A stretch of DNA of 64,000 nt from Streptomyces sp. SID8352 (GTDB lineage: Bacteria; Actinomycetota; Actinomycetes; Streptomycetales; Streptomycetaceae). The position numbers were made by a program, and so were the translations under genes. Positions within the stretch are counted from its first letter, which is position 1, and the number at the start of each line of letters is the position of its first letter. Positions 37,587-45,930 of this stretch are shown in pieces. The stretch is from contig NZ_WWGX01000089.1 in NCBI RefSeq assembly GCF_009862265.1, forward strand, positions 62,001-126,000, read 5' to 3'. The notes beneath the pieces are model-generated. The model was not told where the DNA came from and ran no database searches. It was given only the letters and a program-made list of their open reading frames with translations.

Positions 37587-38784
37587 CCCCGCCCGCCCGG
37601 AGATAGGCCACCGGGTCGACGTCGGAACCGAAACCGGGCCCCGTCCGCACCTCGAAGTGCAGATGCGGGCCCGTGCTGTTGCCCGTGGTCCCCGAACGGC
37701 CGATCCGCTGGCCGGCGCCGACCGACTGGCCGCCGCGCACGGAGATCGCGGACAGATGGGCGTACTGGGAGTAGCGGCCGTCGGCGTGGCGGACCACCAC
37801 CTCGTAGCCGAAGGAACCGCCCCAGCCCGCGCTGACCACCTGACCGGCCCCGATGGACTTCACCGAGGTGCCGGTGGGCACGGGGAAGTCGATGCCCGTG
37901 TGGTAGCCCTTCGACCAGGAGCCGCCCGTGCGGTGGTACGGCGTGCCGGTCGGGGCGTCGACGGGCCGGACCAGACCGCGGTGCGTCGGCGCCTGCTTCT
38001 TGGGCGCGGCCGGTCGGGCCGCCCTGGGCTGGGGCGCGGCGGCCTTCCCGGGCGCCTTGGCGGCGGGCCGGGAGGGGGCGGCGGACGCGCCCTGGCCGCG
38101 CAGCGCCAGCCGCTGTCCCGGCACTATCAGGTCGGGGTCCGATCCGATCGTCGCCCGGTTGGCCTGGTAGAGCCGGTGCCAGCCGCCCCGGACCTCAGCG
38201 TCGTCCGCGATGCCGGACAGGGTGTCGCCGGTGACGACGGTGTACATCCTGGCGGTGCCGGCCCGGGACTGCGGTGTGGTCTGCGGCTGGACGTCCGGCG
38301 CGGAGCGCTTGGCCGCCGGGGCGGCCAGGGGTTTCGCGGAGCGCCCGGCCTCGGCGGGCCGGACCGACTCGGCCGCGCGGGCTTCCGCGGCGGCCGGGGC
38401 GGGGCCGCCCCGGGTCAGCCCGGCCCGGGTGGAGCAGGTCGGCCAGGCGCCGGGGCCCTGGCCGTCGAGGACCTTCTCGGCGACCGCGATCTGCTGGTCC
38501 CGGGTCGCCAGGTCCGCGCGCGGCGCGTAGGCGCCGCCGCCGTACGCTTCCCAGGTGGACCGGGTGAACTGCAGCCCGCCGAAGTATCCGTTGCCGGTGT
38601 TGATGTCCCAGTTGCCGCTGGACTCGCAGGCGGCCACCTTCTCCCAGGTGGCCACGTCGGCCGCCTGGGCGGCCCCGGCACCGATGAACGGCAGCGCGAT
38701 GCCCGCGCCGCTCGCGGTGACGGTCAGCGAGGCACGGTTGATCCTGTTCGGCTGGTACCGGCGGTGCCGGCCGCGTACGGCCAT
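37576..38784 (-). CDS. rpfD: RpfD-type muralytic enzyme (Rpf + LysM + M23)
   Basis: A 402-residue secreted cell-wall enzyme. A signal peptide covers about residues 1-43. A resuscitation-promoting-factor lytic transglycosylase domain follows (TWEKVAACESSGNWDINTGN, with the catalytic Glu in ACESSG). Next are a Pro/Ala linker, a LysM domain (MYTVVTGDTLSGIADDAEV to PGQRLAL) and a C-terminal M23 metallopeptidase with HTGIDFPVPTG and GPHLHFEVRTG as zinc-binding blocks. This three-domain combination is that of RpfD in S. coelicolor, which helps remodel peptidoglycan during spore germination. The gene lies next to gnd as I recall for that species. I checked the leader for a c-di-AMP (ydaO) riboswitch, known before rpfA, and did not see one. 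Confidence 0.92.
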   Translation of the reverse strand: MAVRGRHRRYQPNRINRASLTVTASGAGIALPFIGAGAAQAADVATWEKVAACESSGNWDINTGNGYFGGLQFTRSTWEAYGGGAYAPRADLATRDQQIAVAEKVLDGQGPGAWPTCSTRAGLTRGGPAPAAAEARAAESVRPAEAGRSAKPLAAPAAKRSAPDVQPQTTPQSRAGTARMYTVVTGDTLSGIADDAEVRGGWHRLYQANRATIGSDPDLIVPGQRLALRGQGASAAPSRPAAKAPGKAAAPQPRAARPAAPKKQAPTHRGLVRPVDAPTGTPYHRTGGSWSKGYHTGIDFPVPTGTSVKSIGAGQVVSAGWGGSFGYEVVVRHADGRYSQYAHLSAISVRGGQSVGAGQRIGRSGTTGNSTGPHLHFEVRTGPGFGSDVDPVAYLRAGGVTL

Positions 38785-39079
38785 GACGAACCCCTTCGAC
38801 AATGCGTCAGGAGTCGCAAAAGTAAGCGCTGCGAACAGGCACGGACAAGACGGCAATCGGCCGGTTGGTCCCGGGAAGTGGCGCGGAATCGCCGCACGTT
38901 GGCCGAATGGGGCGGCCCGCCCGCGGGGCACGCGGACCCGGATGCCGTACCGGCACGTGAGACGCGGGGTGCGGGTGCCGCCACAACACGTGAGGATGGC
39001 CGGGCAGCCGTTCGGCGGCCGGCCCGTGGCACGGCCGTCGTCGGCGCCACGTACGACAAGGCCATTAGGAGTACATCCC

Positions 39080-40519
39080 ATGAGCACTACAGCGCAGATC
39101 GGCGTCACCGGGCTCGCGGTCATGGGCCGCAACCTCGCCCGCAATTTCGCCCGCAACGGCTACACGGTGGCGGTGCACAACCGCACCGTGGCGCGCACGC
39201 ACGCGCTGGTGGAGGAGTTCGGCGACGAGGGCGAGTTCATCGCCGCGGAGACCGCGAAGGACTTCGTGGCGGCGCTGGAGCGCCCCCGACGCCTGGTGAT
39301 CATGGTGAAGGCCGGTGGTCCCACGGACGCGGTGATCGAGGAGTTCGCCCCGCTGCTGGAACCGGGCGACATGATCATCGACGGCGGCAACGCGCACTTC
39401 GCGGACACCCGGCGCCGTGAGCAGGCGCTGCGCGAGCAGGGCATCCACTTCGTCGGCACCGGCATCTCGGGCGGCGAGGAGGGCGCGCTGAACGGCCCGA
39501 GCATCATGCCGGGCGGCTCCACGGAGTCGTACGGCTCGCTGGGCCCGATGCTGGAGCGGATCTCGGCGAAGGCGGAGGACGGGGCGCCCTGTGTGACGCA
39601 CGTCGGTCCGGACGGCGCCGGCCACTTCGTGAAGATGGTCCACAACGGCATCGAGTACGCCGACATGCAGCTCATCGGCGAGGCGTACCAACTCCTGCGG
39701 GACGTGGCCGGGTACTCCCCCGCCCGGATCGCGGAGATCTTCCGCACCTGGAACACCGGCCGGCTGGACTCGTACCTGATCGAGATCACCGCGGAGGTGC
39801 TGTCCCACGTCGACGCGGCGACCGGCCGGCCGTTCGTGGACGTGGTGGTGGACCAGGCGGAGCAGAAGGGCACCGGCCGCTGGACGGTGCAGATCGCGCT
39901 GGACCTGGGGGTCCCGGTGTCCGGCATCGCCGAGGCGGTGTTCGCGCGGTCCCTGTCCGGGCACGCGGCGCTGCGGGAGGCCTCGCGGGGGCTCGCGGGT
40001 CCGTCGGCCTCGCCGCTGGGCGAGGAGGAGGCCGCGGCCTTCGCGGACCGGGTCGAGCAGGCGCTGTACGCGTCGAAGATCGTCTCGTACACCCAGGGCT
40101 TCCACGAGATCGCCTCGGGCAGCGAGGAGTACGGCTGGGACATCGACCTGGGCGCGGTCTCGGCGATCTGGCGCGGCGGCTGCATCATCCGGGCGGCGTT
40201 CCTGGACCGCATCCGCGCCGCCTACGACGCCCGGCCCGACCTGCCCAGCCTGCTGTCGGACGAGACGTTCGCGCGGGAGATCGCGGACGCCCAGGACGAC
40301 TGGCGCGAGGTGCTGGTCGCGGCGACCCGGCAGGGCGTGCCGACGCCGGGCTTCGCGGCGGCCCTCGCGTACTACGACGCCCTGCGGGCCGAGCGGCTCC
40401 CGGCGGCGCTGACGCAGGGGCAGCGGGACTACTTCGGCGCGCACACCTACCGGCGGACGGACCGGGAGGGCTCGTTCCACACGCTGTGGGGCCAGGACCG
40501 GTCGGAAGTCTCCGCGTAG
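39080..40519 (+). CDS. gnd: 6-phosphogluconate dehydrogenase, decarboxylating
   Basis: A 479-residue enzyme of the oxidative pentose phosphate pathway that converts 6-phosphogluconate to ribulose 5-phosphate with NADP. The N-terminal Rossmann motif is GLAVMGRNLARNFARNG. Substrate-binding and catalytic blocks are GTGISGGEEGALNGPSIMPG and FVKMVHNGIEYADMQLIGE, and the C-terminal tail carries AQRDYFGAHTY-like GQRDYFGAHTYRR. Length fits the long dimeric form. AGGAG lies nine bases before the ATG. A strong hairpin terminator follows. Confidence 0.96.
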   Translation: MSTTAQIGVTGLAVMGRNLARNFARNGYTVAVHNRTVARTHALVEEFGDEGEFIAAETAKDFVAALERPRRLVIMVKAGGPTDAVIEEFAPLLEPGDMIIDGGNAHFADTRRREQALREQGIHFVGTGISGGEEGALNGPSIMPGGSTESYGSLGPMLERISAKAEDGAPCVTHVGPDGAGHFVKMVHNGIEYADMQLIGEAYQLLRDVAGYSPARIAEIFRTWNTGRLDSYLIEITAEVLSHVDAATGRPFVDVVVDQAEQKGTGRWTVQIALDLGVPVSGIAEAVFARSLSGHAALREASRGLAGPSASPLGEEEAAAFADRVEQALYASKIVSYTQGFHEIASGSEEYGWDIDLGAVSAIWRGGCIIRAAFLDRIRAAYDARPDLPSLLSDETFAREIADAQDDWREVLVAATRQGVPTPGFAAALAYYDALRAERLPAALTQGQRDYFGAHTYRRTDREGSFHTLWGQDRSEVSA

Positions 40520-40532
40520 GGGTGGTGCCGAC

Positions 40533-40574
40533 GGGCCCCGCTCCGGTTCCGGGGCGGGGCCCTTTCCACGTTTT
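40533..40574 (+). terminator. gnd terminator
   Basis: Twelve-bp arms GGGCCCCGCTCC / GGGGCGGGGCCC (one G-T pair) enclose a six-base loop and are followed by a T-containing run (TTTCCACGTTTT). The 300 bases that follow, to 40877, hold nothing I can identify. Confidence 0.8.
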
Positions 40575-40877
40575 GGGGCAGGCGCACTCCGGGGTTCCGG
40601 AGCGGGCCTTCCGGCGGGGACCCCTCGGGCCGGTGGGAGCGCCCGCGGTCCGGGGCGTGCCGTGGGGCTGCGGGCCCGTACCCGCCGTTGGGCCGGGCGG
40701 GGCCGCCCGTCGGGACGCGGGCCCAGGGCTCCGCGCCGGTGCGCCGGGGTGCCGAGCTTGGTGCCGGAAGCCGGGAGCCCGGGGCGGGTGTGCGGGAGCC
40801 CCGGCCGGGGTGCCCGGAGCCCGGGGGCTCCGGGCGAAGTCCCGCGCCCCGGACCCGGCGTCCTGGCGGGGCTCAGG

Positions 40878-41165
40878 TCATCGCCGCGCGGTCCGGGTGA
40901 GCGGCGGGCCGGGCTCGGGGTTCGGCACGGGTTCGGGTCCCGGCGGGATCGGGGACGGCGAGGGCTCCGGAGGCCCCGGGGGCGGAGGCTGCGGGCCCGG
41001 CGGCGGTGTGGGCCGCGGGCCCGGCCCGGGTCCCGGGGGCGGCGGGGGCACGGGCCCCGGCGGCTCGGGAGGCGGTCCCGGGGCGGGGCGGGGCTCCGGC
41101 TCCGGGCCGGGGGCGGGCCCCGGTGTGGGGCCCGGCGGTACGGGGTCCGGGTGGGGGTCGGTCAT
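40878..41165 (-). CDS. Small Pro/Gly-rich protein (unknown)
   Basis: A 95-residue low-complexity protein made almost wholly of Pro, Gly, Glu and Arg in PGPxPGP-like repeats. It begins MTDPHPDPVPPGP and ends PLTRTARR. It would be easy to dismiss as GC-rich noise, but GGAGGA stands seven bases before the ATG and the frame runs cleanly to its stop. No signal peptide. Function unknown; the gene may also be non-functional. Confidence 0.5.
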   Translation of the reverse strand: MTDPHPDPVPPGPTPGPAPGPEPEPRPAPGPPPEPPGPVPPPPPGPGPGPRPTPPPGPQPPPPGPPEPSPSPIPPGPEPVPNPEPGPPLTRTARR

Positions 41166-41517
41166 GGCGCTGTCCTCCGGCCTGTCGGTCGACTCGGGCT
41201 CTGGACCTGTCCCCCGCCTACCCGGCCCCCGGTACCCCAGTCACGCCCCCGGGTGAACGCCCCGGACCCGGGTGGCGCAGGGGGCGCACGCCGTCGCGCG
41301 GAGCGGGCGGGGGCGCGGCACGACGGGGCCGGCCCTGTGCCTTCGTCTTCCGCTTCCTTCCGCGCGGGCGCGCGCGGGGCGCGAACGGGCGCGAGCGGCA
41401 GCGAGGGCCCGCCCGCGTGCGCCCGCGCGGAATCCGCCGGGGCCGTGGGCTGGGCGGGACGACGCCGATCGCCCGACGTACCGCGGCCGGTCCGCGGAGG
41501 GACCGGCCGGTGCCGGG
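41166..41517. other. Gap with hairpin downstream of the small GNAT gene
   Basis: No gene recognised. A perfect 9-bp hairpin (GGCCGGTCC / GGACCGGCC, 41485-41508) lies ten bases past the stop of the minus-strand GNAT gene and is its likely terminator. Confidence 0.6.
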
Positions 41518-41862
41518 TCAGAAGCGGTCCGGGTGGGCCTTGAGCCAGTCCTTGGCGGCGCGCAGCAGGTCCGGATCGGGCGTGGGCGCCTCGTCCGGGT
41601 GGCGTTCGGCCCACTTCACGACGTAGGGGCAGAGCGGGGCGACCACGGTCCCCTCGCGACGGGCCGTGGCATACAGCTCGCGGGCCAGTGAGCCCGCGAT
41701 GCCCCGGCCCTCGTGGGCGGGCTCGACGACCGTGTGCACGGGGACGAGGGCGCTGCCGGGGGAATCGAGGACGAAGTACTCGACGCGGCCGACCACCTGG
41801 CCGTCCTCCAGCGCCTCCAGGCGTCCGGCGGACCGGTCGTCGCGGATCTCGATGTCGCTCAT
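41518..41862 (-). CDS. Small GNAT-type N-acetyltransferase
   Basis: A 114-residue member of the short YjdJ/GNAT-like family (Pfam acetyltransf_CG). Visible blocks: IEIRDDRSAGRLEALEDGQV, then HTVVEPAHEGRGIAGSLARE as the acetyl-CoA loop and VVAPLCPYVVKWAERHPDE near the end. Substrate unknown. GAGGAG seven bases before the ATG supports the start. It follows panD with 32 bases between and is probably cotranscribed with it. Confidence 0.85.
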   Translation of the reverse strand: MSDIEIRDDRSAGRLEALEDGQVVGRVEYFVLDSPGSALVPVHTVVEPAHEGRGIAGSLARELYATARREGTVVAPLCPYVVKWAERHPDEAPTPDPDLLRAAKDWLKAHPDRF

Positions 41863-41894
41863 GGTCTCGCTCCTCGTCGCTGCGGGGCCCTGCG

Positions 41895-42314
41895 TCAGGA
41901 GGACACGGCGTGGGGGCTGCGCTCCTGGTCCGATCCGGGCACCGGTGCGGACGGATCGGCCCCGAGGGCGACGATACGGTTGCCTGCGTCGACGTGCACG
42001 ATCCGGGGCCGCAGCTCCCGCGCCTCGGCGTCGGTGACCTGGGCGTAGCTGATGAGGATCACCAGGTCGCCGGGGTGCACGAGGTGGGCGGCGGCGCCGT
42101 TGATCCCGATGACCCCGGACCCGCGCTCGCCCTCGATGACGTACGTCTCCAGACGGGCACCGTTGGTGATGTCCACGATGTGCACCAGCTCGCCGGGGAG
42201 CAGATCGGCCGCGTCGAGCAGATCGGCGTCGATGGTGACGGACCCCACGTAGTGCAGGTCGGCCTGGGTGACGGTGGCGCGGTGGATCTTGGACTTGAAC
42301 ATTGTACGAAACAC
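41895..42314 (-). CDS. panD: Aspartate 1-decarboxylase proenzyme
   Basis: A 139-residue pyruvoyl enzyme that makes beta-alanine from aspartate for pantothenate and coenzyme A. The self-cleavage site Gly24-Ser25 is in LHYVGSVTIDADLL; the conserved NGARLETYVIEGERGSG and NGAAAHLVHPGD follow. The start is GTG (product MFRTMFKSKI), preceded by GGGAG. The usual streptomycete beginning is MLRTMFKSKI, and exactly that version is encoded by a ten-codon remnant at 57807-57839, so this copy's 5' end seems to have been replaced. It is the left neighbour of the nitrosourea island. Confidence 0.95.
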   Translation of the reverse strand: MFRTMFKSKIHRATVTQADLHYVGSVTIDADLLDAADLLPGELVHIVDITNGARLETYVIEGERGSGVIGINGAAAHLVHPGDLVILISYAQVTDAEARELRPRIVHVDAGNRIVALGADPSAPVPGSDQERSPHAVSS

Positions 42315-42440
42315 GAAGAAGCTCCCGTTTTGTCTGCTCCCTGCCTGCTTCGCAGGTCAAGGGCGGTGCCCGCAGCGTACAACCATTCGCATGTCCGGTC
42401 AGCTGTCGCCAGGTGCCTCAGGACTCGCACTGACCCTTTG
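42285..42440 (-). repeat. Left copy of panD 5'-end/leader repeat (att-like)
   Basis: This stretch of panD codons and leader is repeated, diverged, at 57807-57967 in the same orientation. The best-conserved core is GATCTTGGACTTGAACAT (18 of 18). Shared leader blocks are CCTGCCTGC...CAGGTCAAGGGC (holding TTGACC on the minus strand, 46 bases before panD) and a CTC(C)AGGACTCG...CTGACC block at the far end. The 15 kb between the copies is the island. It may be an attachment site or the footprint of homologous replacement. Confidence 0.7.
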
Positions 42441-42725
42441 CCGGCCCTCCTGATGATCAGTCATGCCGGGATCGAACCGACCCATGCTCTCGGCTCCGAC
42501 CACAAGAGGGCGTCGCAAGGCAAGCGCCTGCTCAGGGAAGGATCGGAAACGAGGACGGGCCGTCGGTGGACTGGTCCCGGGGAGTCCCCGGGTACTTCGT
42601 CGACGACATCGACAGCCGCGCGCTGGACACACCTGCGCACAGTCCCGGACGGTGGCGTCGGGCGGCGCGAGATCGGCGCCGGGTGGGGTGCAACCCCTCG
42701 CCCGGCATTGGTGTTTCATTCGGTG
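42315..42725. other. panD leader and left island junction
   Basis: Divergent region between panD and the sigma factor gene. The first ~125 bases match the right-hand repeat; similarity ends near 42440, which I take as the island's left border. No clear promoter or ribosome site was found for the sigma gene. Confidence 0.55.
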
Positions 42726-43319
42726 ATGGACGAGAAGGCCGAGCGGCAGTTGACCGAGCTCCTGGTGGCGAACCTCGAGGGCGGCTTCACCGAGCTGGTC
42801 AGGGTTCACGGCAGGGCGGTGTACACCTTCCTGCTCCGGGTCTCCGGTTCGGCCACCGAGGCCGACGACCTGGGGCAGGACACGTTCCTGCGCGCCTACA
42901 CAGCCTTACAGGACCACGGCCCCGAGCGCCGGCGGGCTCTCAGGCCGCGTGCCTGGCTGCTCGCCATCGCGGCGAACGTGTGGCGCAACCACCTGCGCAC
43001 CTGTTCCCGGCGGCCCGCCCTGGCCGGGGTGTCCGTGGATGACACCCCCGCCGCCTGGAACGACCACAACCCGGGGCCGGAAGAGCTGGCCGCCCTCGCC
43101 GACGATCGGCAGGGGCTGGTCACGGCGCTGCTGGAGCTGCCGGAGCACCACCGCACGCCCGTGGTGCTGCGGCATGTGGTGGGGCTGAGCTACACGGAAG
43201 TGGCCGAGGTGCAGCAGTGCGCGGTCGGTACGGCCAAGGCGCAGGTGTCCCAAGGCCTGAGAACTCTGCGCCGGCTGCTGGAGCCGGAGACAGCCGTGCT
43301 GGAGGAGGTGACGCCATGA
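42726..43319 (+). CDS. ECF-type sigma factor of the alkylation-defence operon
   Basis: A 197-residue sigma factor with regions 2 and 4. Region 2 has TEADDLGQDTFLRAYTAL and PRAWLLAIAANVWRNHLR. Region 4 has LPEHHRTPVVLRHVVGLSYT and CAVGTAKAQVSQGLRTLRR. Leucine codon 61 is TTA (42906-42908), so translation should need the bldA tRNA. The stop overlaps the ATG of the Ada-like gene (ATGA), in the place where an anti-sigma factor normally sits. No Shine-Dalgarno is visible before the ATG; a leaderless or slightly different start is possible. I infer that it drives the repair operon and perhaps itself. Confidence 0.88.
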   Translation: MDEKAERQLTELLVANLEGGFTELVRVHGRAVYTFLLRVSGSATEADDLGQDTFLRAYTALQDHGPERRRALRPRAWLLAIAANVWRNHLRTCSRRPALAGVSVDDTPAAWNDHNPGPEELAALADDRQGLVTALLELPEHHRTPVVLRHVVGLSYTEVAEVQQCAVGTAKAQVSQGLRTLRRLLEPETAVLEEVTP

Positions 43320-44110
43320 AGAGCGACCACGAGGCACCGGACGCGGCCCAGCCCGAGCTGGCCGGGCTCACCGCAGAACCACCGGCGGACTTCGCCGTGC
43401 GCGTGCTGCGGCGCGTCGGCGTTCCGCGCGAGACCTACGACACCTATGTCCGCCTCGACACGGCCGTCGGCGGCCTCTTCGTGGCGGCGAGCCCGGAGGC
43501 GGTGACCGGCGCCGCGCTGGACACGGGCGGGCTGACCGCGACGGCCTTCGAAGAGCTGCACCGTGCCCGGACCGGCCGTTCGGCCCTGCGGTCGGCCAGG
43601 CCGTTCCCGGGCGTCGCCACCGCAGTGCGGACCGGACGCGCCCGGCGGCTGCACATCGACTTGTCCCCGTACGGCTCGGTGGAACGGGCGGTGCTGGAGG
43701 CAGTCCGCGCCGTCCCTGTCGGGCAGCTGCGCCCGGTCGGCTGGATCGCCCAGGAGGCCAGGACGGCGCCGGAGGCCGTGGTCGGGGCCCTGGCCCAGAA
43801 CCCGGCCGCGGTACTGATCCCCTGCCACCGCGTGACGTACGACAACGGCACACCTTGCGACGCCGCCCACCTCCCCGGCGTGGGGGACGCGCTGCGCGCC
43901 ACAGAGGGCATCGACCTGCGGCGGATGGCGGAACTGCACCGGCGCGGAGTGGTGTTCCTCGGCAGCGACACGACACGGATCTACTGCCACCCGACCTGCG
44001 CCCACGCCCGCCGCATCACCCCGCCCCACCAGGTGCCGTTCCGTACCGCGCGCGAAGCCGGACTGGCCGGGTACCGCGCCTGCAAGAGCTGTCGGCCCGT
44101 CACCGTGTGA
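43316..44110 (+). CDS. Ada-like protein with permuted domains (MGMT first, Ada zinc domain last)
   Basis: A 264-residue DNA-repair/sensor protein. Residues 40-205 are an O6-alkylguanine methyltransferase-like domain with acceptor Cys170 in AAVLIPCHRVTYDN. Residues 210-264 are an Ada-type zinc domain with four Cys (224, 228, 256, 259; FLGSDTTRIYCHPTCAHARR and GYRACKSCRP), which in E. coli Ada accepts methyl groups from phosphotriesters. In E. coli the order is zinc domain, AraC helix-turn-helix, methyltransferase; here it is reversed and the AraC part is absent. Translational coupling to the ECF sigma gene suggests that methylation of this protein may signal through the sigma factor. GGAGG precedes the ATG. 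Confidence 0.88.
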   Translation: MKSDHEAPDAAQPELAGLTAEPPADFAVRVLRRVGVPRETYDTYVRLDTAVGGLFVAASPEAVTGAALDTGGLTATAFEELHRARTGRSALRSARPFPGVATAVRTGRARRLHIDLSPYGSVERAVLEAVRAVPVGQLRPVGWIAQEARTAPEAVVGALAQNPAAVLIPCHRVTYDNGTPCDAAHLPGVGDALRATEGIDLRRMAELHRRGVVFLGSDTTRIYCHPTCAHARRITPPHQVPFRTAREAGLAGYRACKSCRPVTV

Positions 44111-44154
44111 CGGCCACCGGAACCCGACGTCCATGAGAAAGACGGAGTTGCATC

Positions 44155-44712
44155 GTGCGAACCAGTGACATCCCTGGCGACACCACGGCGGCGTTCGCGG
44201 TCTACCCCACGACACTGGGGCGGCTCGTGCTGGCGGCCACGACCGACTCGCTCGTGATGTGCTGCTACGGCACCCTTGAGGATGCTGTGGCCCGCGCCAC
44301 CCGGTCGGGGCTGCGGACCGTCGAGGAGGAGCACGCGGATCCGGCCCCGCGGAAGGTGCTGCAGGAGGCGCGCACCCATCTTGACGCCTATCTTGTCGGC
44401 GCCCGTCGCGACTTCACCGTGCCGGTGGACCTGCGGCTTGCCACCCCGTTCAGCCGCCGGACCGTCATGGCGCTGGACGCGTTCGTGCCGTACGGGCACA
44501 CCGCAACCTACGCGCAGCTGGCCGAGGCACTGGAGCGGCCGCGGGCCGGCCGCGCGGTCGGGAAGGCGCTCGGCGCCAACCCGCTCTGCGTCGTGCTGCC
44601 CTGCCACCGGATCGTCGGTTCCGGAGGCAGCCTGAACGGATACGCGGGCGGCTTGGCCGCCAAGCGTTTCCTGCTCGGTCTGGAGGCTCAGAACAGTCCG
44701 ACAGGCCCTTGA
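44155..44712 (+). CDS. ogt: Methylated-DNA-protein cysteine methyltransferase
   Basis: A 185-residue suicide repair protein that transfers O6-methyl from guanine to its own Cys150 (CVVLPCHRIVGSGG). Other family blocks are TPFSRRTVMALDAFVPYGHT (DNA-binding helix-turn-helix region) and GYAGGLAAKRFLLGLE at the end. The GTG start has GGAG eight bases upstream. It follows the Ada-like gene after 44 bases and is followed by a hairpin terminator. With a nitrosourea pathway next door it is an obvious self-protection gene, because streptozotocin-type compounds produce O6-methylguanine. Confidence 0.94.
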   Translation: MRTSDIPGDTTAAFAVYPTTLGRLVLAATTDSLVMCCYGTLEDAVARATRSGLRTVEEEHADPAPRKVLQEARTHLDAYLVGARRDFTVPVDLRLATPFSRRTVMALDAFVPYGHTATYAQLAEALERPRAGRAVGKALGANPLCVVLPCHRIVGSGGSLNGYAGGLAAKRFLLGLEAQNSPTGP

Positions 44713-44713
44713 C

Positions 44714-44754
44714 CGGTGGGCGCCGGTAAAAGCCCCCGTCACCGGCGCCCACCG
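44714..44754 (+). terminator. Terminator of the sigma-Ada-ogt operon
   Basis: Perfect 14-bp arms CGGTGGGCGCCGGT / ACCGGCGCCCACCG enclose a 13-base loop and are followed by CCCTTT, immediately after the ogt stop. Confidence 0.8.
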
Positions 44755-44806
44755 CCCTTTCCCTGTCGCCTTCGCCTTCGCCCACCCTCTTTGGAGACCC
44801 GAGCCC

Positions 44807-45583
44807 GTGAACGCCTACGACACCCCGCCACTGCCCGGGCTCACCGAGCCGGCACCCGCCGGCCTGCCGACCGCCGACAGCAACGGGCTTCCCGCGCTGC
44901 GGCACCTCGACTGGCCCGCTCTCGTGGCAGAGCTGGATGCGGACGGCGTCGCACTCACCCCGCCCCTGCTCACCCCCGGGCAGTGCGCGCAGGTGAGGGC
45001 GATGTTCGACGAACCGGGGCTGTTCCGCAGCACGGTGACGATGGCCCGGCACCGGTTCGGCGAGGGGTCATACCGCTACTTCGCCCACCCGCTGCCCGAA
45101 CTGGTCCTCGCCCTGCGCCAGCAGCTGTACCCACCCCTGGCGCACATCGCCAACACCTGGGCGGCGCGGCTCGGCGAGCCGGAATTCCCCGGCCTTCACG
45201 AGGACCTCGTCGCGGCCTGCGCCGCCATGGGCCAGCACCGGCCGACCCCGCTGCTGCTGCGCTACGAGCAGGGAGGTTACAACTGCCTGCATCAGGACGT
45301 GTACGGGGACCTCACGTTCCCGCTCCAGGTGGCGGTGCTGCTGGACGAGCCGGACCGGGACTTCACCGGGGGCGAGAGCGTCTTCGTGGAGCAGCGGCCG
45401 CGCGCCCAGTCCCGGCCCATCGTCCGGCGGCCGGAACAGGGGCAGGGCCTCGTCTTCGCCGTCCACCACCGACCCGTGCGGTCCGCGCGCGGCTGGAGCC
45501 GGGTGATGCTGCGGCACGGGGTGAGCACCGTGCACAGCGGGCGGCGCCATGTCCTCGGCGTGATCTTCCATGACGCCCGGTAG
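44807..45583 (+). CDS. 2-oxoglutarate/Fe(II) dioxygenase near repair genes
   Basis: A 258-residue double-stranded beta-helix oxygenase. The iron ligands are His162 and Asp164 in YNCLHQDVYGDL and His243 in GVSTVHSGRRHVLG; Arg246 or Arg247 can bind 2-oxoglutarate. Proteins of this kind are often encoded beside ada/ogt/alkA genes in actinobacteria, and AlkB-like demethylation of N1-methyladenine or N3-methylcytosine is a reasonable guess. It is not a clear AlkB by motif. It could also act in the pathway. The GTG start has GGAG about ten bases upstream. The gene lies between the ogt terminator and a decayed spacer. Confidence 0.85.
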   Translation: MNAYDTPPLPGLTEPAPAGLPTADSNGLPALRHLDWPALVAELDADGVALTPPLLTPGQCAQVRAMFDEPGLFRSTVTMARHRFGEGSYRYFAHPLPELVLALRQQLYPPLAHIANTWAARLGEPEFPGLHEDLVAACAAMGQHRPTPLLLRYEQGGYNCLHQDVYGDLTFPLQVAVLLDEPDRDFTGGESVFVEQRPRAQSRPIVRRPEQGQGLVFAVHHRPVRSARGWSRVMLRHGVSTVHSGRRHVLGVIFHDAR

Positions 45584-45774
45584 GACCCCCGAAGTGACCG
45601 TCCCTCCCGAAAGGGCAGCTGCCGTCGAGCGCGGTGACGTCAGTGGTTACCGACGCTTCCGGGCGGGGCTGTCTCCCCGGCTGCCGGATCGTTCCTTCGC
45701 GGTACTCGGCCGCACAGAGCACGACGACGTGCGGCAGGCGCGGTCAGCCAGAACCACGGCCGCGCCGTGGGGAC

Positions 45775-45930
45775 GAGGGCCACCACGGGACGCGGGGGTG
45801 AGCCCGGCCGAGGCGGATCTCGGGAGGAACGCCGTCGGCCCGCACATGGACGTGTTTCGTCGCGGACGGATCACGCCGCTGGAACGCGGCGTGGCCGTCC
45901 TGCCACTGCCTGGTCAGGCGGGCCACCGTC
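45775..45930 (-). mobile_element. IS256/mutator-type transposase remnant
   Basis: A minus-strand reading frame contains ARLTRQWQDGHAAFQRRD, then VHVRADGVPPEIRLGRAH. This closely follows the mutator-transposase phrase W...E/H.AFQ.RDLS...YVY.WADGIH..IRL. The rest of the element is not recognisable, so only a fragment of the DDE-domain region remains. Confidence 0.5.

Noticed and set aside
38785..39079. c-di-AMP (ydaO) riboswitch in the rpfD leader
   Set aside because: The leader was read for the conserved ydaO blocks known before rpfA and none was found.
42285..42440. tRNA gene as integration target of the island
   Set aside because: No cloverleaf or CCA-type end is seen; the repeated DNA is the panD start and leader.
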